From assembly GCA_035507915.1 (NCBI GenBank), contig DATJNS010000499.1, positions 1 through 36,885 on the forward strand: a stretch of 36,885 bases of DNA, read 5' to 3'. Each line of letters starts with the position of its first letter. The first letter of the stretch is position 1. The notes below the pieces were generated by a model that saw nothing but the letters and a program-made list of their open reading frames with translations, did not search any database and was not told the DNA's origin. The position numbers and the translations under genes are program-made. This DNA comes from JACQAI01 sp035507915 (GTDB lineage: Bacteria > Pseudomonadota > Alphaproteobacteria > Elsterales > Elsteraceae). Of the stretch, positions 8,322 to 14,965 are shown piece by piece.

Positions 8322-9431
8322 TCACCCGGCCCGCACGCGATATTCTCGGATCACGTCCGCCCGTGGCTCGAGGCCGAGCCCCGGGCCTTGCGGCACCGCC
8401 ATCGAGCCGTTCTTCGGGACGATCGCGTCGCCGTAGAGCTGCGCCTCGAGGTCGAAGTAGCGCCATTCCACCAGCGCGCCCGGGCCGCCGAACGCCGCGC
8501 TCGCATGAACGGCGGCGAGCAGCCCGGGGCCGTCGTAGAAGGTGTGGACCATCACCGTCGTGTTGTTGGCGTTCGCCATCGCGAACACGCCGCTCAGCTC
8601 GGTGAAGCCGCCCATCTTGGCGGGGCTCGGCTGGATGAAATCGACCGCCTTCGCCTCGAGCATGTGCTGGAAGTCCATCGCGGTGGATGCATTTTCGCCG
8701 GCGGCGATCGGGATGCCGCCTTCCTGTCGGACCCGCGCGAGGCCGGCGTAGTTCTCCGGCGGCCAGACCGGCTCTTCGAGCCACTTGAGATTGAAGGGGC
8801 GAAGCTTGCGCGCCATGTCGAGCGCTTCGCGGACCGACCACGGGCAATTGACGTCGAGCATGATGTCGACGTCGTCGCCGGCGGCCTCGCGGGCGGCGCG
8901 CACGCACTCGACGTCGATCTCGTGCAGCTTGAGGCGGCGGAACCCGCTGCGCAGCGCCCGCCCGACGTTCTCGCGGACGAGCTCGGGATTGCCGTAGCGC
9001 GTCAGGCTGGCGTAGCTCGGGATCGCGGTCGCGTCGCTGCCGCCGAGGAGCTGATGGACCGGCTGCTTGGCGATCTTGCCGGCGATGTCCCACAACGCGA
9101 TGTCGATCGCCGAGAGACCGTAGATGAAGGCGCCGCTGCGCCCGAAGATGTGGAACTTCTTCTGCAGCTCGAGGCCGAGCTTTCGGATCTGCGCGACGTC
9201 GCGGCCGATGCATTCGGGCGCCAGGGTGGCGTCGATCGCGACCTTGACGGCCGGAATCGCCGTGAAGCCGAAGGTTTCACCCCAGCCGACGATGCCGGTG
9301 TCGGTCGTCACCGCGACGACCAGCGAGTCGACGGTCTGCTGACCCGCCTTGCCCCAGGCGCCGGTTCCCGGCGGTCCGCCGGTCGTGAAGGGGATGCGCA
9401 GCGGTATCGACTCGATCCGGGCGATCTTCAT
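8322..9431 (-). CDS. Mandelate racemase/muconate lactonizing enzyme family protein
   Basis: 369 residues from the ATG at 9431 (AGAGGA upstream); longer in-frame readings lack family similarity. It has the enolase-superfamily N-terminal cap and TIM barrel. Metal ligands appear at Asp193 (MLDVNCPW), Glu219/220 (KWLEEPVWP) and Glu246 (AAGENAS). The second-strand motif reads RLKLHE, giving K168-x-H170 where muconate lactonizing and mandelate racemase enzymes have KxK. Lys272 in SPAKMGG is on the sixth strand, and VHTFYDGPGL is near the C-terminal barrel end. Reactions in this group start by abstracting a proton alpha to a carboxylate; racemase, dehydratase and cycloisomerase are all possible. It is first gene of a run with the AEC transporter and AraC regulator and carries promoter element E1. 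Confidence 0.85.
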   Translation of the reverse strand: MKIARIESIPLRIPFTTGGPPGTGAWGKAGQQTVDSLVVAVTTDTGIVGWGETFGFTAIPAVKVAIDATLAPECIGRDVAQIRKLGLELQKKFHIFGRSGAFIYGLSAIDIALWDIAGKIAKQPVHQLLGGSDATAIPSYASLTRYGNPELVRENVGRALRSGFRRLKLHEIDVECVRAAREAAGDDVDIMLDVNCPWSVREALDMARKLRPFNLKWLEEPVWPPENYAGLARVRQEGGIPIAAGENASTAMDFQHMLEAKAVDFIQPSPAKMGGFTELSGVFAMANANNTTVMVHTFYDGPGLLAAVHASAAFGGPGALVEWRYFDLEAQLYGDAIVPKNGSMAVPQGPGLGLEPRADVIREYRVRAG

Positions 9432-9544
9432 GACGTCCTCTTGCCCACGGGCTGCGACGGAGAGCGGACGGCGGTTTGCGAGCGGTCGGCGATGCGCGCG
9501 GTCCTGCTGCCGTTCCCTCGTCGGCATCACGGGCTGTTGCCCTA

Positions 9545-9589
9545 GAGTTGCGTTGGGCTCAGGGGAGTGTCGATTAGACGAAGGTGTCG
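9545..9589 (-). promoter_or_regulatory. Island promoter element E1 (enolase-superfamily operon)
   Basis: The minus strand 9589-9573 reads CGACACCTTCGTCTAAT, a full match to the consensus CGAYACCWWSGTCYAAT. It is followed after 22 bases by CAACTC (9550-9545) as the -10-like hexamer. The element end is 141 bases before the ATG at 9431. Confidence 0.68.
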
Positions 9590-9639
9590 CCGACTCGCGC
9601 GGGCGCGCGGTATCCGCTCGCCCGTGGCATGACGCGCAC

Positions 9640-9684
9640 CGATACCAAGGTCCAATGGATCGTCCTGCGCGCCCGGTCCACTTG
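9640..9684 (+). promoter_or_regulatory. Island promoter element E2 (crotonase operon)
   Basis: Bases 9640-9656 are CGATACCAAGGTCCAAT, a full consensus match with a perfect ACCAAGGT core. After 22 bases comes CACTTG (9679-9684). The ATG at 9826 is 169 bases after the element. Confidence 0.68.
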
Positions 9685-9825
9685 CCGGTCGCGCTGTCGC
9701 TCCCACGAGCATGAACCCTGACGGGATGGTTCGCCGGCTCGCCGCGACAGGGCGCGCATCCACGGACGAGCGCGATCTCCATTGCGGCCGGGTGGACCTG
9801 GCCTACCCGCCACAGGAGGGCACCC

Positions 9826-10665
9826 ATGTACGACAGCGAACCCGCCAAGCAGTTTCGTCTCGAGCGCCGTTCCGCGGCCTACTGGCGCGTCACGTTCGAC
9901 AATCCGCCGCTGAACATCTTCGGGCCGGAGAACATGCCGGCGCTGAATGCGGTGGTCGCCGCCCTGGAATCCGATCGCGACGTCAAGGTCGTCGTCTTCG
10001 ACAGCGCGGTCGAGGGCTTCTTCATCACCCACTACAACTTCCTCGCCAAGCCCGAGGAGACGCTCGATCTGCCGCCGGGCCTGACGGGCCTGCAGCAGCT
10101 GCCCGACGCGCTCGTCCGGATCAGCCGCGCGCCGGTGGTGTCGATCGCCAAGATCCGCGGGCGCGCGACCGGCGTCGGAAGCGAGCTGGCGCTCGCCAGC
10201 GACATGCGCTTCGCCAGCCGCGAGAAGGCGATCCTGTCGCAGTGGGAAGTCGGCGCCGGCCTGGTGCCCGGCGGCGGGCCGATGGCGCGCCTGCCGCGCC
10301 TGATCGGTCGCGGGCGCGCGCTGGAGGTGCTGCTCGGCGCCGACGATATAAGCGGCGACGTCGCCGAGCTCTACGGTTACGTCAATCGCGCGCTGCCCGA
10401 CGCCGAGCTCGACGGCTTCGTCGAGGCGCTGGCGGAGCGGATCGCGTCGTTCGACAAGCACGCGATCGCCGAGACCAAACGGCTCGCCAACATTGCCAGC
10501 CTGCCGCCCGATTCCGAGATCGCGCCGGAATGGGATTCCTTCATGACCTCGCTCGCGCGACCCAGCACCCAGGCGCGGATCAAGACGCTGATGGAGCGCG
10601 GCTTCCACAAGCCGGGCGACGTCGAGACGCGTCTCGGTCACCACGTCGGCCGCCTCGGCCGCTGA
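9826..10665 (+). CDS. Enoyl-CoA hydratase/isomerase (crotonase) family protein
   Basis: 279 residues; ATG preceded by AGGAGGG. It has the crotonase fold signature KIRGRATGVGSELALASDMRFAS (about 105-127), with the second oxyanion-hole Gly in the GVGSELAL loop, followed by WEVGAGLVPGGGPMARLPRLIGRGRALEVLL. The first oxyanion segment, normally like FCAGADL, reads EGFFITHYNFL, so substrate or chemistry may differ from classical hydratases. The C-terminal third is longer and more divergent than in short-chain hydratases. Family members act on acyl-CoA thioesters. The DJ-1/PfpI gene follows 79 bases later, and E2 lies upstream. Confidence 0.82.
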   Translation: MYDSEPAKQFRLERRSAAYWRVTFDNPPLNIFGPENMPALNAVVAALESDRDVKVVVFDSAVEGFFITHYNFLAKPEETLDLPPGLTGLQQLPDALVRISRAPVVSIAKIRGRATGVGSELALASDMRFASREKAILSQWEVGAGLVPGGGPMARLPRLIGRGRALEVLLGADDISGDVAELYGYVNRALPDAELDGFVEALAERIASFDKHAIAETKRLANIASLPPDSEIAPEWDSFMTSLARPSTQARIKTLMERGFHKPGDVETRLGHHVGRLGR

Positions 10666-10744
10666 CATCGGCGTCGCTCGCCGCGGCGGCCGCCCGCGCC
10701 ACCGCCGGAAACGCCGAACTCAACCACGGCAAAGGAGACGAGAC

Positions 10745-11455
10745 ATGAAGATCCTGATGGTGCTGACCTCGCATGACACGCTCGGCAATACCGGGCGCAA
10801 GACCGGCTTCTGGCTCGAGGAGGGCGCGGCGCCGTACTACGTGTTCCGCGATGCCGGGGTCGAGCTGACGCTCGCCTCGCCCAAGGGCGGGCAGCCGCCG
10901 ATCGATCCGAAGAGCGACCTGCCCGAGAACCAGACGCCGGCCATGGCGCGGTTCAAGCAGGACCCGGTGGCGCAGAACGATTTCGCGCATACCGCGAAGC
11001 TGAAGGACATGCGGTCGGAGACCTTCGACGCGATCTTCTATCCGGGCGGCCATGGTCCGATGTGGGACCTGGTCGACAATCCCGAGTCCATCGCCTTGAT
11101 CGAGTCCTTCTACAATTCGGGCAAGCCCGTCGCGGCCGTCTGCCACGCGCCGGCGGTGCTGCATCGGGTGACGTACAAGGGCGCGCCGATCGTGAAGGGC
11201 AAGCGGGTCACCGGCTTCGCCAACAGCGAGGAGGAGGAGGTCCAGCTCACCCACGTCGTGCCGTTCCTGGTGGAGGACGAGTTGAAGCGGCTGGGTGGGA
11301 TCTTCGAGAAGGCAGCGAACTGGCAGAGCTTCGCGATCACCGATGGACGCCTCGTCACGGGTCAGAATCCCGCCTCGTCGACCGCCGGTGCCGAGGCCCT
11401 GCTGACCCTGCTTGCCGACATGCGCCGGTCGGCGCGGCCCTCGAGCGCGGCGTGA
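10745..11455 (+). CDS. DJ-1/PfpI-family protein (glutamine amidotransferase-like; Hsp31/glyoxalase III type)
   Basis: 236 residues; ATG preceded by AAGGAG. The class-I amidotransferase-like fold carries Glu25/26 (FWLEEGAAPYYVF), the nucleophile-elbow Cys133-His134 (AAVCHAPAVL) and the glycine-rich FYPGGHGPMWDL. This E-C-H arrangement and the insertion IDPKSDLPENQTPAMARF are typical of the Hsp31/YDR533C branch, whose members convert methylglyoxal to lactate or act as holdases under carbonyl and oxidative stress. It shares the E2 transcription unit with the crotonase gene. A strong hairpin follows ten bases after the stop. Confidence 0.85.
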   Translation: MKILMVLTSHDTLGNTGRKTGFWLEEGAAPYYVFRDAGVELTLASPKGGQPPIDPKSDLPENQTPAMARFKQDPVAQNDFAHTAKLKDMRSETFDAIFYPGGHGPMWDLVDNPESIALIESFYNSGKPVAAVCHAPAVLHRVTYKGAPIVKGKRVTGFANSEEEEVQLTHVVPFLVEDELKRLGGIFEKAANWQSFAITDGRLVTGQNPASSTAGAEALLTLLADMRRSARPSSAA

Positions 11456-11465
11456 TCGCCACGCG

Positions 11466-11490
11466 GCCGGGCGTCGAGAAGACGCCCGGC
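11466..11490. terminator. Hairpin between convergent units
   Basis: GCCGGGCGTC (11466-11475) pairs perfectly with GACGCCCGGC (11481-11490) around the loop GAGAA. There is no U-tract, as is common in GC-rich genomes. It lies between the DJ-1 gene (plus) and the lipoprotein gene (minus) and could end both. Confidence 0.65.
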
Positions 11491-11578
11491 GCGTCGATCC
11501 TCGATGATGTGACGTCGGGGCGCGCGCAGACACGCTGAGAAGGGCAGCGCGGTCAGGCTTCGTTCGCCGAAGGGCCGG

Positions 11579-11719
11579 TCAATCGCGCCCGAGCTGGTAA
11601 TAGCGGGATCCGTAGCCGAAACTCTCGGTCTGAATCGGGCCGGCGCTGCACGCCGCCAGCGCGAACAGCAATGCGACGACCAGCATGGGCGCCCGGTATG
11701 GCCGCAAGTGCCGCATCAT
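11579..11719 (-). CDS. Small lipoprotein, 46 residues
   Basis: The minus strand encodes MMRHLRPYRAPMLVVALLFA followed by LAACSAGPIQTESFGYGSRY and YQLGRD. Basic n-region, hydrophobic core and lipobox LAAC (lipidated Cys24) are all present, leaving a mature peptide of only 23 residues rich in Tyr, Gly and Ser. The start is 14 bases after the stop of the ECF sigma gene, so the two are probably co-transcribed; the ribosome site is weak. Its function is unknown. Co-transcription with a sigma factor suggests an envelope-stress reporter or structural lipoprotein, which is inference only. Confidence 0.65.
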   Translation of the reverse strand: MMRHLRPYRAPMLVVALLFALAACSAGPIQTESFGYGSRYYQLGRD

Positions 11720-11733
11720 GCCGGTCGGTCGCG

Positions 11734-12330
11734 TCATCGGGGCTCGGCGTGCCCGGACGGATCGCCTGGAAGGTCGGTTCGACGAACCGGGCGGAAGGGG
11801 CGAAAGCTCGGTGGATTGTCCGCTCCGGCGGCGTCAGCCGATCGCCGTCGCTGCGCGCGCACATACGCCAACTCTTTGCGCGCGCGATGCAGGCTCGAGG
11901 CGATGGTCCCGCGCGGCAGCTTCATGGCCTTGCCGATCGCGTCATAGGTCTCGCCCGTGGCGGCCAGCGCGATGATCTGGCGTTGCTGCTCGGGCAGCAC
12001 CAGAAGCTGCTCGGCGAGCTCTCGCAGCGCGACGATGCCGTCCTGCGCGGCCTCGACCGATGTGTCGGGCACGTCGGCGGTATGGTAGGCCTTCGCGCGC
12101 TTGGCGCGGCGCACGCCGTCGATGAACTGGTGGAAGCACAAGGTGGTCAGCCACTGGCGCAGCGAGCCGAACGCCGGGCTCCACCGCTCTTCACGCGTGA
12201 GCGCGCGCAGCACCGTGTCGTGCAGCAGGTCCTCGCCATCCGCCGCGTTGCCGGCCAGCCGTCGCGCATAGACGCGCAGCGTCGGCAGATGCTCGACAAG
12301 GCGGCCACCGAACTCCGTGGTCATGATCAT
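11734..12330 (-). CDS. ECF-type RNA polymerase sigma factor
   Basis: 198 residues. Region 2 spans about 15-85, with VYARRLAGNAADGEDLLHDTVLRALTREERW and the DNA-melting/-10 recognition stretch SLRQWLTTLCFHQFIDGVRRAKR. Region 4 spans about 105-165, with LLVLPEQQRQIIALAATGETYDAIGKAMKLPRGTIASSLHRARKEL. A basic, proline-rich tail of about 30 residues follows. No anti-sigma gene is adjacent. Instead an NTF2-like gene ends five bases upstream and a sigma-region-2 fragment lies before that. ATG 12330 or 12324 could be used; GAGG fits 12324 slightly better. It belongs to the E3 unit. Confidence 0.85.
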   Translation of the reverse strand: MIMTTEFGGRLVEHLPTLRVYARRLAGNAADGEDLLHDTVLRALTREERWSPAFGSLRQWLTTLCFHQFIDGVRRAKRAKAYHTADVPDTSVEAAQDGIVALRELAEQLLVLPEQQRQIIALAATGETYDAIGKAMKLPRGTIASSLHRARKELAYVRAQRRRSADAAGADNPPSFRPFRPVRRTDLPGDPSGHAEPR

Positions 12331-12335
12331 CGTCC

Positions 12336-12797
12336 TCAGCGTACCGCGGCCTGATAGCGCGCGAGCAGGTCGGCATCGTCGATCGAGCCGTGGTGATGGA
12401 TCTGGCGCCAGCGGCCATCGACCCGTCGGAAGATTCGGCTGGTGCGGATCCGCAGATCGAGCGCGACGCCGCCGTTCTCGAACGCGCCGCGTTCACGGCC
12501 GACCGCCAGAAAGCTGTCGGCGAACTGGTGAATCGTGTAGTCGTGGAACGCCACCGTGACGGTCGCGCGACCGCCGAAGATCCGCTCGTAGACCGGCCGG
12601 ATCTGGCCCCAGCCGCGGCGGATCTCGCCGAGCGGGTTATCCATCGAGGCTTCGTCCGAGGCATCCCAGTTGCGCGCCATCAGATCGAGGTCCCGCTCGT
12701 TGAAGGCCCGATAGAACTCCGTCAACGCGCCGACGGGGCTGCTCGGGTCGATGCGGCTTTCGCGGCCGGTGATCGCGTCCGCGCTAGGCGGAGCCAT
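12336..12797 (-). CDS. NTF2/SnoaL-like fold protein
   Basis: 153 residues from the ATG at 12797. The sequence shows the NTF2/SnoaL pattern: an N-terminal helix with ALTEFYRAFNERDLDLMARNWDASDEASMDNPLGEIRRGWGQIRPVYERIF, then beta strands ending DLRIRTSRIFRRVDGRWRQIHHHGSI, similar to YybH-type ketosteroid-isomerase-like proteins. The start overlaps the end of the sigma-fragment gene by 14 bases, and the stop is five bases before the ECF sigma gene, so it is translated as part of that operon. Established ECF41-type sigma factors carry a fused SnoaL-like C-terminal domain that tunes activity. Here a similar fold is a separate protein between two sigma-type proteins, so a regulatory role is a plausible inference. 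Confidence 0.75.
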   Translation of the reverse strand: MAPPSADAITGRESRIDPSSPVGALTEFYRAFNERDLDLMARNWDASDEASMDNPLGEIRRGWGQIRPVYERIFGGRATVTVAFHDYTIHQFADSFLAVGRERGAFENGGVALDLRIRTSRIFRRVDGRWRQIHHHGSIDDADLLARYQAAVR

Positions 12798-13215
12798 GGA
12801 GGCCCCCATGGGCGTAATCGATCGAACGTCGCAGCGCCGGATGACCGACCATGACGGGATGCGGACGGCGGGCCGAACGCGCCGCCTGGCGAATCGCGGC
12901 GCGAACCCATCGCTCCGCGAAGCTCGCGAAGCGGATACCGTGATCGGGATCGAAGTGGCATACCGCGCGCATCAGGCCGAACTGGCCTTCGGCGGTCAGG
13001 TCGTCCCAGGACAGGCCGCAGTCGCGATATTGCCGGGCGGCATCGACGACGAGGTGTCGGTGGCACCCGGCCAGGCGATGGGCGGCCGCGATGTCGTGGC
13101 GGTCGCGCCACCGGTATCCGAGCGTCTTCTCGGCGTCGGCGCTCAGCGCCGGGATGGATCGATCGTGCGGCGTCGCGCCGTCGTGCGTGGTTGCGGAGGA
13201 CCGGTTCGATTTCAT
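12784..13215 (-). CDS. Stand-alone sigma-70 region 2 protein (RpoH-like, lacks regions 3 and 4)
   Basis: 143 residues. After about 22 unrelated residues the chain follows RpoH regions 1.2-2.4: LSADAEKTLGYRWRDRHDIAAAHRLAGCHRHLVVDAARQY, then LTAEGQFGLMRAVCHFDPDHGIRFASFAERWVRAAIRQ. The RpoH in this window has LIAEGNIGMMRAVERFDPSRGFRLATYAIWWIRSAVQE at the same place. It stops at TAG 12786-12784, about 25 residues after region 2. The DNA beyond encodes the NTF2-like protein in another frame, so regions 3 and 4 are not hidden by a simple frameshift. It keeps the core-binding segment and could occupy or modulate RNA polymerase, or be a decaying sigma gene. Element E3 lies 136 bases upstream. Confidence 0.75.
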   Translation of the reverse strand: MKSNRSSATTHDGATPHDRSIPALSADAEKTLGYRWRDRHDIAAAHRLAGCHRHLVVDAARQYRDCGLSWDDLTAEGQFGLMRAVCHFDPDHGIRFASFAERWVRAAIRQAARSARRPHPVMVGHPALRRSIDYAHGGLHGSA

Positions 13216-13323
13216 GCCCTGGGCTCCTTTTCCGCGGGGCCGTCACGTGTCGCGACGACGCCAGTGGCCTGATGCTTGGCGCGCCGGTCTCTCCGTGTGC
13301 TCGCATCGACCGGGCGTGCTGCA

Positions 13324-13368
13324 GACATGCCCCCGGTTCGCCCGCGGCTCTATTGGACGATGGTGTCG
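13324..13368 (-). promoter_or_regulatory. Island promoter element E3 (sigma-fragment operon)
   Basis: The minus strand 13368-13352 reads CGACACCATCGTCCAAT, a full consensus match, and is identical to E10. After 22 bases follows CATGTC (13329-13324). Two bases upstream of the element on the minus strand is the box GATGCGAAGGTATC (13384-13371), in the same geometry as beside E5. Confidence 0.72.
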
Positions 13369-13455
13369 TCGATACCTTCGCATCGGCCGCGGTGCCGGAC
13401 GCGGGCGGCTCCGCCGGCGGCTGGCGCGGCGACCGTCCGCGGCCGCGGGGAGGCT

Positions 13456-13500
13456 CGATACCTAAGTATCATGGACGCTTGCGGCAGGGACGGCGCAGTG
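13456..13500 (+). promoter_or_regulatory. Variant element E4 / palindrome upstream of the FixJ-type regulator
   Basis: CGATACCTAAGTATCAT (13456-13472) shares 12 of 17 positions with E2 and contains the near-palindrome GATACCTAAGTATC (13457-13470). It resembles the upstream boxes next to E3, E5 and E8 more than the main element. The -10 position is poor (GCAGTG after 22 bases, CAGTGT after 23). It lies 132 bases before the regulator ATG, which suggests autoregulation. Confidence 0.4.
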
Positions 13501-13604
13501 TCGTGGCGCAGCCAGGATCCCCTGTGCGCGGCATCGTTCTCGGGGGAACCGTCGGTGCAGCCGTCCGGGCAACGGGTCGGCTTCTTGCACTTTGGGAGGC
13601 CTGC

Positions 13605-14267
13605 ATGATTATAGCGAGCGCGGTCACCCCTGCCGCGAGGTCAGCGCCGATGCTGGACGTGACGCCGATCGTGTTCGTCGTTGACGACGACATCTCCGTG
13701 CGGGAAGCCTTGGCGGCGCTGATCCGTCTTGCCGGCTGGCGGCCCGAGACATTCGCGTCGGCAAAGCAATTTCTCGAGCACCCGCGCGTCAATCTCCCGA
13801 GCTGCCTCGTGCTCGACGTCGGGCTTCCGGACCTCAGCGGTCTCGAGCTGCAGCGATTGATCGCCGCCGACCGGGTCGACATGCCGATCATCTTCATCAC
13901 CGGTCACGGCGATGTTCCGATGACGGTGCAGGCGATGAAGGCGGGGGCGGTCGAATTCTTGACGAAACCGTTCGGCGACGAGGTTCTGGTGAGCGCGATC
14001 CGGGGCGCCATCGAGCGCAGCGCCGGCTCGCTTGGTCAGGAGGCGGAGCTACGAACGCTTCGGGAGCGTTACGAGTCATTGAGCCAGCGTGAGCGAGAGG
14101 TCATGGCGCTGGTGGTCACGGGCCTGATGAACAAGCAGGTTGGCGGCGAGCTCGGCATCAGCGAGATCACGGTGAAGGCCCATCGCGGCAAGGTGATGCG
14201 CAAGATGCGGGCTGGCTCCCTCGCCGACTTGGTCAAGATGGCGGCTAGGCTTCGAGTCGCCCGCTGA
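13605..14267 (+). CDS. FixJ-family response regulator (REC + LuxR-type HTH)
   Basis: 220 residues from ATG 13605, preceded by GGGAGGC. Receiver at about 22-140: acidic cluster VVDDD, phospho-Asp71 in LDVGLPDLSGLE, ITGHGDVPMTVQAMKAGAVEFLTKPF with Lys121. The stretch GHGDVPMTV(x)AMKAGA is the hallmark of the FixJ/StyR/TodT group. The output domain at about 155-215 has LSQREREVMALVVTGLMNKQVGGELGISEITVKAHRGKVMRKM. Such proteins activate transcription as phosphorylated dimers from sites near the -35 region. It is followed by a lone receiver and the giant kinase, its likely partners, and its own upstream region has palindrome E4. It is the best candidate in the window for binding the repeated island element. 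Confidence 0.9.
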   Translation: MIIASAVTPAARSAPMLDVTPIVFVVDDDISVREALAALIRLAGWRPETFASAKQFLEHPRVNLPSCLVLDVGLPDLSGLELQRLIAADRVDMPIIFITGHGDVPMTVQAMKAGAVEFLTKPFGDEVLVSAIRGAIERSAGSLGQEAELRTLRERYESLSQREREVMALVVTGLMNKQVGGELGISEITVKAHRGKVMRKMRAGSLADLVKMAARLRVAR

Positions 14268-14292
14268 CCGCGGGCAGAAGGATCAAAGAACT

Positions 14293-14706
14293 GTGGTAGT
14301 CACGAAACGGGCCCGGGCGAAAAGATCCGGGCAAGACCAGCCGCTCATCTCGGTCATTGACGATGATGTGTCCGTCCGCGAGGCGACCACCGGTCTGTTG
14401 AAGCTGATGGGATTCGAGGTCGAGGCTTTTTCATCGGCGCTCGACTTCCTCGCGTTTCCGCGCCTCGACGAGATCGCGTGCGTGGTCGCCGATATCCACA
14501 TGCCGCGCATGACCGGGATCGAGCTCCACGATCGTCTGCTGGCGTCGGGTCACGGGATTCCCACCATCCTGATCACGGCCTATCCGAACGAGGACGTCCG
14601 CGCCCGCGCCCTGGCGAATGGCGTGTTCGGCTATCTGACCAAACCCTTCGACGAGGAGGCTCTACTGGGCTGCATTCGTGCGGCGCTGGAAGCCCCGTCG
14701 CAGTGA
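14293..14706 (+). CDS. Single-domain response regulator (receiver only)
   Basis: 137 residues starting at GTG 14293, 25 bases after the FixJ-type gene. After a basic N-terminus of about 17 residues, a complete receiver follows: ISVIDDDVSVREATTGLLKLMGF, phospho-Asp67 in VVADIHMPRMTGIE, and LTKPFDEEALL with Lys117. There is no output domain. Lone receivers of this FixJ-like type (ending PFDEEALLGCIRAAL) are common beside HisKA kinases in alphaproteobacteria, where they shuttle phosphoryl groups or act as phosphate sinks. Its place between the DNA-binding regulator and the kinase suggests that role. Confidence 0.85.
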   Translation: MVVTKRARAKRSGQDQPLISVIDDDVSVREATTGLLKLMGFEVEAFSSALDFLAFPRLDEIACVVADIHMPRMTGIELHDRLLASGHGIPTILITAYPNEDVRARALANGVFGYLTKPFDEEALLGCIRAALEAPSQ

Positions 14707-14965
14707 GTCCGCGGCCCAACGAGCGGGACGCGTGGGACGGTATTCCTGCCATGAGCATCCGAGAGCCGGATGGCGTAGCTCGAATGCTCTATCGGCGTCG
14801 GGTGTTTGAGAGGCTGCAAGCGGTTTAGAATTCTTTAGATCGTACTTCAAGACTCAGTTCGGCGGCCCGGCTAGAACACCTCAAATGGGAGGTGCCTGTG
14901 CTTTGCCCGGCGGTACGGATCGACCAGCAAAGACCGCGCTACGGGACGTCGCGAGACGGGGATCG

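Larger units (their letters stand above)
9432..9825. other. Divergent intergenic region with two facing promoter elements
   Basis: 394 bases between the minus-strand enolase-superfamily gene and the plus-strand crotonase gene. It contains elements E1 and E2, whose 17-base cores are separated by 50 bases, back to back, each reading toward its own gene. No credible ORF is visible. Confidence 0.6.
13216..13604. other. Divergent regulatory region between sigma-fragment operon and FixJ-type regulator
   Basis: 389 bases holding E3 (minus) and the palindromic variant E4 (plus), plus a second box next to E3 at 13371-13384 (GATACCTTCGCATC). No convincing coding sequence is seen; the ORFs crossing it have no recognisable content. 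Confidence 0.55.

Noticed and set aside
14751..14828. 25-codon ORF (MSIREPDGVARMLYRRRVFE...) between the lone receiver and the giant kinase
   Set aside because: No convincing ribosome site and no recognisable motif; too little to call a gene.
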